Assembly (NCBI RefSeq): GCF_004168035.1
Contig: NZ_SDPU01000014.1
Location: forward strand, 1 to 64,000
Direction of reading: 5' to 3'
Length of the DNA stretch: 64,000 bases
Origin: Nocardioides iriomotensis
Lineage (GTDB): Bacteria > Actinomycetota > Actinomycetes > Propionibacteriales > Nocardioidaceae
Positions 7,939-16,802 of this stretch are shown piece after piece. The number at the start of each line of letters is the position of its first letter. Within the stretch, counting starts at the first letter, position 1. The notes beneath the pieces are model-generated. The model was not told the origin of the DNA, ran no database searches, and saw only the letters and a list, made by a program, of their open reading frames with translations. A program made the position numbers and the translations under genes.

Positions 7939-8043
7939 ATGGAAGCCGTGTTCATCGCCCTGATGGCGCTGGTCGTGCTGCTCAGCGGCTACGTCAGCCT
8001 GCTCGTGCTCTACCGCCTGTTCAAGGCGGACGAGCAGCGGTAA
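7939..8043 (+). CDS. 34-aa single-span membrane microprotein
   Basis: A 34-residue open frame beginning MEAVFIALMALVVLLSGY: an N-terminal helix of about 22 hydrophobic residues, then YRLFKADEQR with a positive cytoplasmic-side end. The TAA overlaps the ATG of nitrobindin (TAATG), so translation is probably coupled. Coding is supported by that overlap, by the clear membrane segment and by the lack of space for another gene. Function unknown; it may anchor or modulate the neighbouring heme protein (inference). Confidence 0.65.
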   Translation: MEAVFIALMALVVLLSGYVSLLVLYRLFKADEQR

Positions 8044-8543
8044 TGCCGTTCGAGATCCCGGACAACCTCCACCCCGACTGCGCGCCCGTCGCCTGGCTGC
8101 TCGGCACCTGGCGGGGCAACGGGCACGGGGACTACCCCACGATCGAGGCGTTCCAGTTCGGCCAGGAGTGCATCTTCACCCACGACGGCCGGCCCTTCTT
8201 CCACTACATGAGCCGCGCCTGGATCGTCGACGACAACGGCGACAAGGTCCGTGACGCCGCCATCGAGACCGGGTTCCTGCGTCCCAAGGCCGACGGCTCG
8301 CTCGAGCTGCTGCTCACGCACAACACCGGTTTCGTCGAGATCTGGTACGGCACCGCCGAGATCGGCACCCCGCGCGTCGAGCTCACCACCGACGCCGTCG
8401 TCCGCACCCAGACCGCCAAGGAGTACACCGGCGGCCACCGGATGTACGGCATGGTCGAGGGCGACCTGCTCTGGGCCTACGACATGGCCGCGATGGGTCA
8501 GGCGCTCCAGCCGCACCTGTGGGGGCGGCTAGTCCGCCAGTAG
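8043..8543 (+). CDS. Nitrobindin-like heme-binding beta-barrel protein (FABP family)
   Basis: A 166-aa ten-stranded beta-barrel of the nitrobindin/DUF1794 family, which binds heme b and reacts with NO and peroxynitrite. The family signature GxWxGxG is seen as G21-TWRGNG-27, followed by DYPTIEAFQFGQE, and the likely proximal ligand H158 is in QPHLWGRL near the C-terminus. Length matches the family. The start codon overlaps the microprotein stop. The Fur regulator two genes away is consistent with iron or heme control (inference). Confidence 0.88.
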   Translation: MPFEIPDNLHPDCAPVAWLLGTWRGNGHGDYPTIEAFQFGQECIFTHDGRPFFHYMSRAWIVDDNGDKVRDAAIETGFLRPKADGSLELLLTHNTGFVEIWYGTAEIGTPRVELTTDAVVRTQTAKEYTGGHRMYGMVEGDLLWAYDMAAMGQALQPHLWGRLVRQ

Positions 8544-8719
8544 TCCGATGCTCGTCAGCACTCGTCCAGCCGTGTCACCGTCGCGTCCGTACCGCGCCAC
8601 GAGGGGGCGCCACCAACGTCGCCGAGCACGTGCTGGGCTAACGTCGCCATAGGTCCTGACTCAGCAGGCTGGGGAGTTCGAACACTTAGCCACGCTCCGG
8701 CGTCTGCTCGCGTAGCCTC

Positions 8720-9946
8720 GTGCGAGTGATTCGGGGGACGGGGCGCTGGGCGCCGCACGAGCTCGCGGTTATCGCGATGGGCTTCCTGCTACCGCTGGGT
8801 GGCGACCAGACGGTACCGCCGTGGCTGGCCTACGACTCGGTGAAGTTCCTGACGATCGCGGCTGCGGCCGTGCTTCTCGTCTACAACCAGCTCGGTCAGC
8901 GGCCGTCGTTTGCCCTCGATCACCGTTTGCGACGGAGTCTCGTCCCGCTCATCGCCTACGGTCTAGTTCTTGGCGTCGCGAGCCTGGCGTGGTCCTTGCC
9001 GGGAAACCGAATGGCACTCTACGTCGCACACATCGTCGCCACGGTCGGCGCGTTCATCCTGGCTGAACGCGGCCGGCCAGGTGCGTGGCTCGACATCGTC
9101 TACCGGATCAGCGTGCTGCAGCTGGCCTACCACGCGGTGGTTGGGCAACGGGCCGGACTGTTCGGGGAGGTTGAGCGGCTCAGCGGCGGCCTCAGCGCCG
9201 TGTCGCTCGGCTTCGTAGCGGCAATGGTGCTGGGCTACTCGATTCACCGGTTCGAGCGCGGGAAGCGCGCCCTGTCGCTGCTCGTGGCGGGCCTGGCTTT
9301 GTACATGCTGTACGCCACGTTCAGTCGGGCGGCGCTCGTCTCGGCGGGGCTCGGGATCTTGCTGGTCATCGCCCTGCGCGGCCGCAGTCGGTTCGTGCGC
9401 ATGCTTGTCGTGGTTGGTGGCGGTGTGCTCGCGTATCAGGCGGCCGGCGACGCTCTGCTCAATGCGCTCTCTGGCGCCGAGCGGGCTGGCGTGGACACAC
9501 TCACCGGGCGGGTTCCGATCTGGCAGACGATCATCGACGTCAACGAGCACTGGTGGCGGGGTTACGGATACGCCGCGCTTCGATTCGACGATGGCGCCGG
9601 GCCGGACAGTGGCCTCTACGTAGCCACTGGAAAGTTGCCCGCCGAGAGCGGCCTGCTCAACGCACTCGTGATGGGGGGAGTCGTCGCGGCTGGCTTGTGG
9701 TTGTGGTTCATCCTCTGCGTATTTCGCGACCTCTGGCGGGCCCGCCGAGAGGCTCCGGTAGCGGCCTACTTCCTTGTCGTTCTGGCGGTGAACGCGGTGT
9801 TGTCTAATGGCACCTCAGGTAGTCCGCCCGTCTTTTGGTGGGTGCTAGGCGCCTTGTCCTTGTTGGCTTCGCTCGGCAACAGGGCGGACAGCGGACACGT
9901 CAGCGCTGAGCCACCAGCAGTCGTGCAGCGACGCGCATCCTGGTGA
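8720..9946 (+). CDS. O-antigen ligase/polymerase-like membrane protein (Wzy candidate)
   Basis: A 408-aa protein with about ten to twelve hydrophobic helices and a large extracytoplasmic loop around residues 240-320 (WQTIIDVNEHWWRGYGYAALRF...), typical of Wzy_C/O-antigen ligase proteins. It would polymerise repeat units outside the membrane. The RGYGYG-like segment and the arginine-rich loop fit the family. The GTG start at 8720 has no convincing ribosome site; GTG at 8726 is an alternative. GC is visibly lower than in flanking genes. It is convergent with the flippase-like gene. Confidence 0.8.
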   Translation: MRVIRGTGRWAPHELAVIAMGFLLPLGGDQTVPPWLAYDSVKFLTIAAAAVLLVYNQLGQRPSFALDHRLRRSLVPLIAYGLVLGVASLAWSLPGNRMALYVAHIVATVGAFILAERGRPGAWLDIVYRISVLQLAYHAVVGQRAGLFGEVERLSGGLSAVSLGFVAAMVLGYSIHRFERGKRALSLLVAGLALYMLYATFSRAALVSAGLGILLVIALRGRSRFVRMLVVVGGGVLAYQAAGDALLNALSGAERAGVDTLTGRVPIWQTIIDVNEHWWRGYGYAALRFDDGAGPDSGLYVATGKLPAESGLLNALVMGGVVAAGLWLWFILCVFRDLWRARREAPVAAYFLVVLAVNAVLSNGTSGSPPVFWWVLGALSLLASLGNRADSGHVSAEPPAVVQRRASW

Positions 9947-10016
9947 AGGTGACGTCGATGCGGTATCGCTGACGAACCGAGGCCTTGGAGGGGGCTTTGC
10001 GGTTGCGCTGGCCAAG

Positions 10017-11324
10017 TCACGGGTCTCTGTGGCTGACGCGGAGAGGTCTGAGTTCCGATGATGATCGGAGACCCTTGTAACGCGACGTGGCTACGACGAG
10101 ACAAGAGTTGGCCACGAGGATGTTTGAGGCCAGCCCTGGGGCTCCAATCAGACGGCCAAGCAGAAGCGTCGCAGCCAACTCGACGACCGCGATGGCGGCA
10201 CGAAGAGGGAGCCATCGGCGCCAGCCCCAGCTTCGGCGGACCAGGGTGAGCCAGATCGCCATGCCACTGCCCATGGAGAATCCGAGTCCGAGGAGGACCA
10301 CGCACAGTCGAAACTCCGCGTTTGGTGGGAACCCAACGGTCTCGAGCGCAGCGGTGGGCAACGCGAACAATATGAGGACGAGCGCGCCTGTCGCGCTGAT
10401 GGCCACCGCTGTTGTCTGAAGGGCGACCTTGGCGACCGATCTCGCATTCGACAGATCGATACGGGGGATGGCGATTGTCTGAGCCAATGAGCTGTAGAGG
10501 CTCAGGGGAGTCACCGCGATGAGGGCGGAGCGGGCGGTGCCGATCACAGACAGGGGGACGATCGTGCTCGCCAGGATGGGTGTCAGCGCACTGAGGCCGT
10601 AGGTCAACGATGCTTCGACTGTCAGAGGAGTCGACCCCAATGTCGATGTTTCGCCACGTCCGCGCATGCGGCGTGTGGCGAACCACAAAGCGACAACGGC
10701 GCAAAGGGCACCGCCGGCGTAGGAGATGACAACCGCTCCGCCCGCACCGGGAGTCGCCACCAGAAATGAGATGGCCGGCCAGGGCAGGAACACAATCAGC
10801 CAAGTCACGTCGCTCAACAAGGCAAGTTGGGCGCGCTGAGCTCCGAACGAACGGACTCGGAGCGTCTCTTGGGCGACGACGAGCGGGATGGTGGCTGCCG
10901 CGATATAGAGGTACGTGGGCATGGCAAGCATCGCGACCAGGAGAGTCGACACTGCGGTCGCCCCCACTGTTGTGAGAGAAAGAGTCGCCCGGAGGCGTGG
11001 CACCTCATCAACCGAGTGACCCCGGAGGAGTGTCTGGTTCGAGACCGTGCGCGCAATGGCGAGTGCCGCAGCCTGCGGTGCAAGTGTGACGGCGTAAGCG
11101 CCTAGGTCCGACACCGAAGTCAGCGCTTGCAGCGTTAACGGTACAAGGGCATTGGTCCCACCACTTACAACGGCGCTGGCGACGACCGCCTGACGCTGCC
11201 TCACCGCTTTGACACAGGGAACGTGCGGAATTTCTGCCTGGATCCCACTGCTGTGTGCTGTACCCGTGGGCACGCAGACGCGGGTCGCGCGTTCGAGCGC
11301 TGCGGCGTGTTCAACCCCGAGCAC
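10017..11324 (-). CDS. Polysaccharide flippase-like membrane protein (Wzx/MATE type)
   Basis: A multi-pass protein with about twelve hydrophobic segments in paired arrangement and short basic loops (FATRRMRGRGE, RRSWGWRRW), as in lipid-linked oligosaccharide flippases. It lacks any soluble domain. Function is inferred from topology and position next to glycosyltransferases and a Wzy-like gene, not from a motif. The start is uncertain: GTG at 11324 overlaps the upstream stop by 14 bases, but its first 38 residues are not membrane-like and GTG at 11204 would put the first helix near the N-terminus. A 60-base line at 10021 counts 57% GC by hand, well below the surroundings. Confidence 0.6.
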   Translation of the reverse strand: MLGVEHAAALERATRVCVPTGTAHSSGIQAEIPHVPCVKAVRQRQAVVASAVVSGGTNALVPLTLQALTSVSDLGAYAVTLAPQAAALAIARTVSNQTLLRGHSVDEVPRLRATLSLTTVGATAVSTLLVAMLAMPTYLYIAAATIPLVVAQETLRVRSFGAQRAQLALLSDVTWLIVFLPWPAISFLVATPGAGGAVVISYAGGALCAVVALWFATRRMRGRGETSTLGSTPLTVEASLTYGLSALTPILASTIVPLSVIGTARSALIAVTPLSLYSSLAQTIAIPRIDLSNARSVAKVALQTTAVAISATGALVLILFALPTAALETVGFPPNAEFRLCVVLLGLGFSMGSGMAIWLTLVRRSWGWRRWLPLRAAIAVVELAATLLLGRLIGAPGLASNILVANSCLVVATSRYKGLRSSSELRPLRVSHRDP

Positions 11325-12414
11325 TTCCGAGCGCGTTCAAGATCCCTCCTGTGAATCTGTCGGCCATCTCGTCGACCGAGAACATTCTGCTTGATGCGAT
11401 AGCTCCCTCCCGTAGCGCCGAGAGACGAGAAGGGTCGAGCAACAGGTCGGCCACTGCCATGGCGAAGTCGGCTGCGCTCGCTTCGCCTGGGAGGACGAGC
11501 CCGTTCCGACCATCCTCGAGGTACTCGAATTCGGGACTGTGCCAAGGGATCCTGGTCGTGACCATGGGGCTGCCGGAGGCGAAGGAGTCCAGGACTCCCA
11601 AGCCGACCAGGCCGGGCATCAGGGTGAGAGACGACGATGAAACCGCCTCGGCCTTCGCCTTCCCGAAGAGTGCTCCTCGGTAGGTCAGCCAGCGTGCCTG
11701 ACGCGCGGTTTGTTCAACGCGGGCACGGTCAGGGCCGTCACCAACGACGAGCAACTCGAATCCGTCGACGCGCTCGGCCACCAGGGCGGCTGTCTCGAGC
11801 AGAAAATCTAGGCGCTTGTGCTCGTGCAGGGAGCCGACATAAACGCAGCGACGGGGGGAGCGTTCAATACCGTTCACCGCGTAGTCCGAGGTGTCGATGG
11901 CGTTCTGCACGACTGTGACGCGGTCGCTAGGAAAGCCCGCGCGCCGGACGCGCTCTGCAGACCCTTCTGTGTACGCGAACCACCAGTCCGGCCAGCGGGC
12001 GGAGGCCGCTTTGAAGCGTTCCTCAAACGAATCTGGCCTACTGGACTGGAGGTTCGCGCCGTGACCCCAGAAAGCGACATGAGGCTTGCGTGCGACCTTC
12101 GACGTCAGAAGCAGCGGGTAATTCAACAACTGCCGATTTGCATGCTCGACGATGGTGAGGTCGGAAGCAAGCGCTTGCTTCAGGGCCGGCTGCCAGACGG
12201 CTGCCCGGCGTCTCCCGACCGGCAGTTGGATGGACCTCACGGTCGTCGCCCAGTCAAGGTGAGCCTCATCGCCCCGCATCGCTCGCTGCCCGGATGCTCG
12301 ACCATGCACCAAGTCCAGTTGGACATCGGCTCGGTTCAGTTGCTCGCGGAGGCGCTCGTAGAACGGCACACGATACTGAGCAAGCAATTCCTGCACGATC
12401 ACAACGCGAGTCAT
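11311..12414 (-). CDS. Glycosyltransferase family 4
   Basis: A 367-aa GT-B enzyme that moves a sugar from a nucleotide donor to a lipid-linked acceptor at the cytoplasmic face. The N-terminal acceptor half starts MTRVVIVQELLAQYRVPFYERL. The donor half shows RRCVYVGSLHEHKRLDFLLE, LLVVGDGPDR, and LMPGLVGLGVLDSFASGSPMV in place of the E-x7-E motif. The ATG at 12414 overlaps the previous stop (ATGA), so it is coupled to the next GT4 upstream; the longer frame to 12576 is rejected. Donor and linkage are unknown. Confidence 0.85.
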   Translation of the reverse strand: MTRVVIVQELLAQYRVPFYERLREQLNRADVQLDLVHGRASGQRAMRGDEAHLDWATTVRSIQLPVGRRRAAVWQPALKQALASDLTIVEHANRQLLNYPLLLTSKVARKPHVAFWGHGANLQSSRPDSFEERFKAASARWPDWWFAYTEGSAERVRRAGFPSDRVTVVQNAIDTSDYAVNGIERSPRRCVYVGSLHEHKRLDFLLETAALVAERVDGFELLVVGDGPDRARVEQTARQARWLTYRGALFGKAKAEAVSSSSLTLMPGLVGLGVLDSFASGSPMVTTRIPWHSPEFEYLEDGRNGLVLPGEASAADFAMAVADLLLDPSRLSALREGAIASSRMFSVDEMADRFTGGILNALGSARG

Positions 12415-13562
12415 CTCTGCGTGAGCTCCTGGTAATGCTGAATGAGAGTTCGCACGGACTGTTGCTCTCCATAACGCGTGACGAACCGAGCCCGAGCGCT
12501 GTGGCCCCTCGCGTCGAGGTCGGATTGCAGGGCGCGCTCTAGCGCCCCCTCGAGAGGTTCCGAGTCGACACGCCAAACCTCGCCGACGTCCGGATCGACC
12601 AGTTCCGGCAGTGCACCTCTATCGGAAACGACCACGGGTCGACCGCCGGCGAAAGCCTCGGCAACGACGCGCCCGAAGGTCTCCGGCCCCAGGGAGGGGA
12701 CCACGACTAAGCGGGCTCGCTCGCGCGCCTCTGCCAGTTCGACGGTGGTAAGGCTGCCAAGGTACTCAACGGACGGATCACGGGATGCCACCGCTGCTAC
12801 TTGGTCGACGAGTGGCCCGTGGCCGGCGATGAGCAGCCGTGTCGACGGTGGTCGTCGCAGTCGCTGCCAGGCGTTCAACAGCTGTGACAGTCCCTTTTCC
12901 TCCGAGAGTCGTCCTGCGAACAGGACGTGATCCCCGAGCTTTCCGGCATGCCCCGCGTCACGAACACCGTTCGGCTTGATGTAGACGCGCTCGTCAGGGA
13001 AACCGATTGCACAGAGGTGGTCCCTGACAAATTGGCTCACTGCCAGGAAGCGACTGACTCGTCGCCAGGAGCCATGATGTGCCACGGCTCCCAAAGCCAT
13101 CGGAAGTGTCTGGACTGCCGACTCCCGGTAGCAACCGTGGGTCAAAGCAGGCAGAGGCAGCCTCCTACCGACGCAATCCATGCATGCCCGATCGTCGCGA
13201 AAGTGTGTGCCCTTCACGCAGCTGTGTCGGAAGTTGTGCACCGTTTGAATGACGGGGACCCCGGCCTCAGTGGCGACGCGGACGATCCACGGTGAGAGCA
13301 AGGGAAAGACGTTGTGGACGTGCATTACATCCGGCCGAACGCGCTTCAGCTGCGAGCGGAGTTCGCGAACGGAACTGTGGGAGTAGACGGGGCCTGCGGC
13401 CGCAAGTGCAACACGCATTCTCGTCAGGTCGTCGCTGTTTCGCTCCAGCATGTGAACATCAACGCCGCTCTCACTGAGCGCCGTCACCTCCTCGTCCACG
13501 ACCATGTTCTCGCCACTGGGTACATCGCTTCGGTACCGGTTGTGAGCAATGAGGACCCTCAC
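12411..13562 (-). CDS. Glycosyltransferase family 4
   Basis: A 383-aa GT-B glycosyltransferase. The N-terminal domain has RVLIAHNRYRSDVPSGENMV and DVMHVHNVFPLLSPW. An unusual Cys-containing insert (CVKGTHF...ACMDCVGRRL) sits around residues 125-145 and resembles the zinc-ribbon-like insert found in a subset of GT4 proteins. The donor half has GRLSEEKGLSQLLNAW, LIAGHGPL and VVPSLGPETFGRVVAEAFAGGRPVV with the E-x7-E motif. The start is GTG at 13562, overlapping the WecG stop as GTGA. It is the middle gene of a three-gene coupled string. Confidence 0.87.
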   Translation of the reverse strand: MRVLIAHNRYRSDVPSGENMVVDEEVTALSESGVDVHMLERNSDDLTRMRVALAAAGPVYSHSSVRELRSQLKRVRPDVMHVHNVFPLLSPWIVRVATEAGVPVIQTVHNFRHSCVKGTHFRDDRACMDCVGRRLPLPALTHGCYRESAVQTLPMALGAVAHHGSWRRVSRFLAVSQFVRDHLCAIGFPDERVYIKPNGVRDAGHAGKLGDHVLFAGRLSEEKGLSQLLNAWQRLRRPPSTRLLIAGHGPLVDQVAAVASRDPSVEYLGSLTTVELAEARERARLVVVPSLGPETFGRVVAEAFAGGRPVVVSDRGALPELVDPDVGEVWRVDSEPLEGALERALQSDLDARGHSARARFVTRYGEQQSVRTLIQHYQELTQR

Positions 13563-14395
13563 CGGCCAGCGCGCCCGCGTGAGAATGTGTATCGCAGAGC
13601 GATCAAGATGAAGGTCGGATTGCCGAGCAGGTAGCGACGCCAGAGACGTCGCGGCTCCTTCAGGAGTCGGTACGCCCACTCCACGCCACTTCCGTGCAGC
13701 CAGCGGGGCGCTTCGCGGACGCTGCCCGCCCAGAAGTCGAAGGCTGCGCCCACAGGCACTGCGGGACCGTCAAGCCTGTCCCTGATGTCGGCGACCAGGT
13801 AGTCCTGGCGCGGCGTGCCGAGGCCGATCCAGAGGACGTTCGCGCCGCTCGCTCGGACCCGATCCGCCAAGGCCGCGACGTCAGCCTTGGTCAGGGAGCG
13901 GAACGGAGGCGTCTCGGTGCCGACGATGGCGACGCCAGGGAAGTCCCGCTCGAGGCGCGCGCGCATCAAGTCGGCGACACCGTCGTGCCCGCCGTATAGG
14001 TAGTGCTTGAGTCCGATCTCCCGGCCGCGGTCGACGACCTCGCCCACCAGCTGCGGTCCGCGCACGGGGGAGTACTGCCCCCTGCGCCGGCCGAGCCAGG
14101 CGATGGGCGTGCCGTCGGAGAGGTTGAGATCCGCTTCTTGGAGTGCGGTCATGAGCCGCTCGTCGGAGTCGCTGAGGGTCACGGTGTGTGCGTTGCACAG
14201 ATGCACCGCGAGCCGTTCGCCGCGGGAGGCGGCCCCCGTGATCCGATCCGCCGCGGAGCCGGGGTCCGCCACGTCGATCGGCACGCCGCACGCGTCGTAC
14301 CGGGCGATCGCCGTGACGGTGTCGGTGGCCGGGTAATCGCTCGACACCGAGCCCTCCGCCAGGTGCACGACTCGCCGCTTGCGCAAGCCCTTCAC
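13559..14395 (-). CDS. WecG/TagA/CpsF family glycosyltransferase
   Basis: A 278-aa GT26 enzyme that adds an N-acetyl-hexosamine or glucuronic acid to a polyprenyl-diphosphate sugar. Signatures are LAVHLCNAHTVTLS, LNLSDGTPIAWLGRRRG (catalytic Asp region), YLYGGHDGVADLMRARLERDFPGV, and VLWIGLGTPRQDYLV. The C-terminal basic tail (RLLKEPRRLWRRYLLGNP) is the usual membrane association element. The GTG start at 14395 follows GGGGGAACACA. It heads the minus-strand string of WecG, GT4, GT4 and flippase, all overlapping. Confidence 0.9.
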   Translation of the reverse strand: MKGLRKRRVVHLAEGSVSSDYPATDTVTAIARYDACGVPIDVADPGSAADRITGAASRGERLAVHLCNAHTVTLSDSDERLMTALQEADLNLSDGTPIAWLGRRRGQYSPVRGPQLVGEVVDRGREIGLKHYLYGGHDGVADLMRARLERDFPGVAIVGTETPPFRSLTKADVAALADRVRASGANVLWIGLGTPRQDYLVADIRDRLDGPAVPVGAAFDFWAGSVREAPRWLHGSGVEWAYRLLKEPRRLWRRYLLGNPTFILIALRYTFSRGRAGR

Positions 14396-14708
14396 TGTGT
14401 TCCCCCTTGTTCAGCCGCCGGCTCAGCGAGTCGAACTCGCCTCGGGTCCCCACCGCGGTCGGCTGTCGATGTTTACCTTCGAGAGCGTGAGGCCCTCGGC
14501 CCGCCATAATCTACCGACTGGCTGACGCTACGTCCGCGGAACCTGTTGGCTCATCTCTTCGCACGTCAGGCTGCCGATGCGGTACTCACCGATGCCGAGG
14601 ACCGTCGATTGGCTTGAGTCCGGGTCAGCCGTCGTCCGAGCGCCGGGCAGCGCCTAGACTGTCTCACTGTTTGCCACCGAACCAATGCACGGCCAAGGGG
14701 ACTCACGC
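14396..14708. other. 313-base intergenic region between divergent polysaccharide genes
   Basis: Separates the minus-strand glycosyltransferase string from plus-strand gmd. No open frame is convincing. TAGATT on the minus strand (near 14508-14513) and TAGACT on the plus strand (14655-14660) are possible -10 elements, but neither has a good -35 at the right distance. No riboswitch or terminator was recognised. Confidence 0.4.
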
Positions 14709-15752
14709 ATGACCAAGAAGGCACTGATCACCGGCATCACGGGTCAGGACGGCTCGTACCTGGCCGAGCTCCTGCTCGGCAAGGGATACGAGGTGCACGG
14801 CCTGATCCGGCGGGCGTCGACCTTCAACACCTCGCGGATCGACCACCTCTACCAGGACCCGCACGACCCCGAGGCCAAGCTCTTCCTGCACTACGGCGAC
14901 CTGTCCGACGGTGCCCGACTGGTGACGCTGCTGCACGAGATCGACCCCGACGAGGTCTACAACCTCGCGGCGCAGTCGCACGTGCGGGTCAGCTTCGACG
15001 AGCCGGAGCACACCGGTGACACCACCGGCATCGGCGCGATGCGCCTGCTCGAGGCCGTGCGGATGGCCGGCGTCAACTGCCGCTACTACCAGGCGTCCAG
15101 TTCGGAGATGTTCGGCGCGACCCCGCCGCCGCAGAACGAGGAGACCCCGTTCTACCCGCGCTCGCCGTACGGCGCGGCCAAGGTCTACGCCTACTGGGTG
15201 ACGCGCAACTACCGCGAGGGCTACGGGATGTTCGCTACCAACGGCATCCTGTTCAACCACGAGTCCCCGCGCCGCGGCGAGACGTTCGTGACCCGCAAGG
15301 TCACCCGCGCGGTCGCCCGCATCCAGGCCGGCCTCGACGACTACGTCTACATGGGCAACCTGGACGCGATCCGCGACTGGGGCTACGCGCCGGAGTACGT
15401 CGAGGGCATGTGGCGGATGCTGCAGGCCGACGAGCCGGACGACTTCGTACTCGCCACCGGGGGCAACTTCACCGTCCGCGACTTCGTGGTGACCGCGTTC
15501 GAGCACGCCGGCCTCGACTGGGAGAAGCACGTCAAGTTCGACGAGCGCTACCTGCGCCCGACCGAGGTGGACGCGTTGATCGGCGACGCCTCCAAGGCCA
15601 AGGACAAGCTCGGCTGGGTGCCGAAGGTGCAGACCGACGAGCTCGCTCGGATCATGGTCGACGCGGACGTCGAGCTGCTCAAGCACGAGGGCCGCCACTG
15701 GATCGACCGTCCCACCCTGGAGGACTGGCCGACCTTCGGCACCAGGGCATGA
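14709..15752 (+). CDS. gmd: GDP-mannose 4,6-dehydratase
   Basis: A 347-aa extended SDR that converts GDP-D-mannose to GDP-4-keto-6-deoxy-D-mannose, the first step to GDP-L-fucose. The NADP-binding G9-ITGQDG loop, QASSSEMFG, and the catalytic Y154-x3-K158 in RSPYGAAK are all present, as is [17 protein letters not shown], a strong Gmd signature. ATG at 14709 follows AAGGGGACTCACGC; an in-frame ATG at 14685 exists. It overlaps fcl by four bases (ATGA), giving a two-gene GDP-fucose operon that serves the nearby glycosyltransferases. Confidence 0.96.
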   Translation: MTKKALITGITGQDGSYLAELLLGKGYEVHGLIRRASTFNTSRIDHLYQDPHDPEAKLFLHYGDLSDGARLVTLLHEIDPDEVYNLAAQSHVRVSFDEPEHTGDTTGIGAMRLLEAVRMAGVNCRYYQASSSEMFGATPPPQNEETPFYPRSPYGAAKVYAYWVTRNYREGYGMFATNGILFNHESPRRGETFVTRKVTRAVARIQAGLDDYVYMGNLDAIRDWGYAPEYVEGMWRMLQADEPDDFVLATGGNFTVRDFVVTAFEHAGLDWEKHVKFDERYLRPTEVDALIGDASKAKDKLGWVPKVQTDELARIMVDADVELLKHEGRHWIDRPTLEDWPTFGTRA

Positions 15753-16720
15753 GCGACTCCTTCACGCCCGGCCCCCTCGACCGCGACGCGACCGTCTACG
15801 TCGCCGGTCACCGGGGCCTGGTCGGGTCGGCGATCTGGCGGCGCCTCGCGGCGGAGGGCTTCACCCGTCTCGTCGGCGCCACCTCGTCCGAGCTCGACCT
15901 GAAGGACCGCGACAAGGTGTTCGCGTTCCTCGCCGAGCACAAGCCTCGGTACGTCGTGCTGGCGGCGGCCAAGGTCGGCGGGATCATGGCCAACAACACC
16001 TACCCGGTCGACTTCCTCAGCGAGAACCTCCAGATCCAGCTCAACGTGATGGACGCGGCGCTTGAGCAGCGGGTGCAGCGGCTGCTGTTCCTCGGCTCCT
16101 CGTGCATCTACCCCAAGCTCGCGCCGCAGCCGATCCCCGAGGACTCCCTGCTCACCGGGCACTTGGAGCCGACCAACGACGCCTACGCGATCGCCAAGAT
16201 CGCCGGCATCCTGCAGGTCCAGGCGGTACGCCGCCAGTACGACCTGCCCTGGATCTCGGCGATGCCGACCAACCTCTACGGGCCCGGCGACAACTTCTCG
16301 CCGCAGGGCTCGCACGTGCTGCCCGCGCTGATCCGCCGGTACGACGAGGCCGTCCGCGACGGGGCTACCGAGGTCACCAACTGGGGCACCGGCTCGCCGC
16401 GGCGCGAGTTCCTGCACGTCGACGACATGGCCCACGCGTGCCTGCACCTGCTGGAGCACTACGACGGGCCCGAGCAGGTCAACGTCGGCACCGGCAAGGA
16501 CAGCACGATCAAGGAGATCGCCGAGACGATCGCCGGCGTGGTCGGCTTCGAAGGCACCACGAACTGGGACACCTCCAAGCCCGACGGGACGCCTCAGAAG
16601 CTGCTCGACGTGTCCAAGCTCGCCAAGGCCGGCTGGACGGCGCGGATCGGGCTCGAGGAGGGCCTGCGGTCCACGGTCGAGTGGTACCGCGCCCACCAGG
16701 GCGAACTGCGCGAGAAGTAG
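15749..16720 (+). CDS. fcl: GDP-L-fucose synthase
   Basis: A 323-aa SDR epimerase/reductase that turns GDP-4-keto-6-deoxymannose into GDP-L-fucose using NADPH. Visible are GHRGLVG (20-26), the [20 protein letters not shown] stretch with the Ser-Cys active-site region, Y146-x3-K150 and [13 protein letters not shown]. The ATG overlaps the gmd stop. Length is usual. No fucosyltransferase can be named among the nearby GT4 enzymes, but fucose in the polymer is a fair inference. Confidence 0.95.
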   Translation: MSDSFTPGPLDRDATVYVAGHRGLVGSAIWRRLAAEGFTRLVGATSSELDLKDRDKVFAFLAEHKPRYVVLAAAKVGGIMANNTYPVDFLSENLQIQLNVMDAALEQRVQRLLFLGSSCIYPKLAPQPIPEDSLLTGHLEPTNDAYAIAKIAGILQVQAVRRQYDLPWISAMPTNLYGPGDNFSPQGSHVLPALIRRYDEAVRDGATEVTNWGTGSPRREFLHVDDMAHACLHLLEHYDGPEQVNVGTGKDSTIKEIAETIAGVVGFEGTTNWDTSKPDGTPQKLLDVSKLAKAGWTARIGLEEGLRSTVEWYRAHQGELREK

Positions 16721-16802
16721 CCCGGCGAGGGCGACACGCGTAACTCCGTCGCGTCCGACGCGTTGACCAGCGCAGAGGTACGTCGACCCCCGGAGGACCC
16801 GC

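Noticed and set aside
8544-8719. tRNA-like segment around GTTCGAAC
   Set aside because: The T-loop-like GTTCGAA is present, but no acceptor stem or anticodon arm folds around it.
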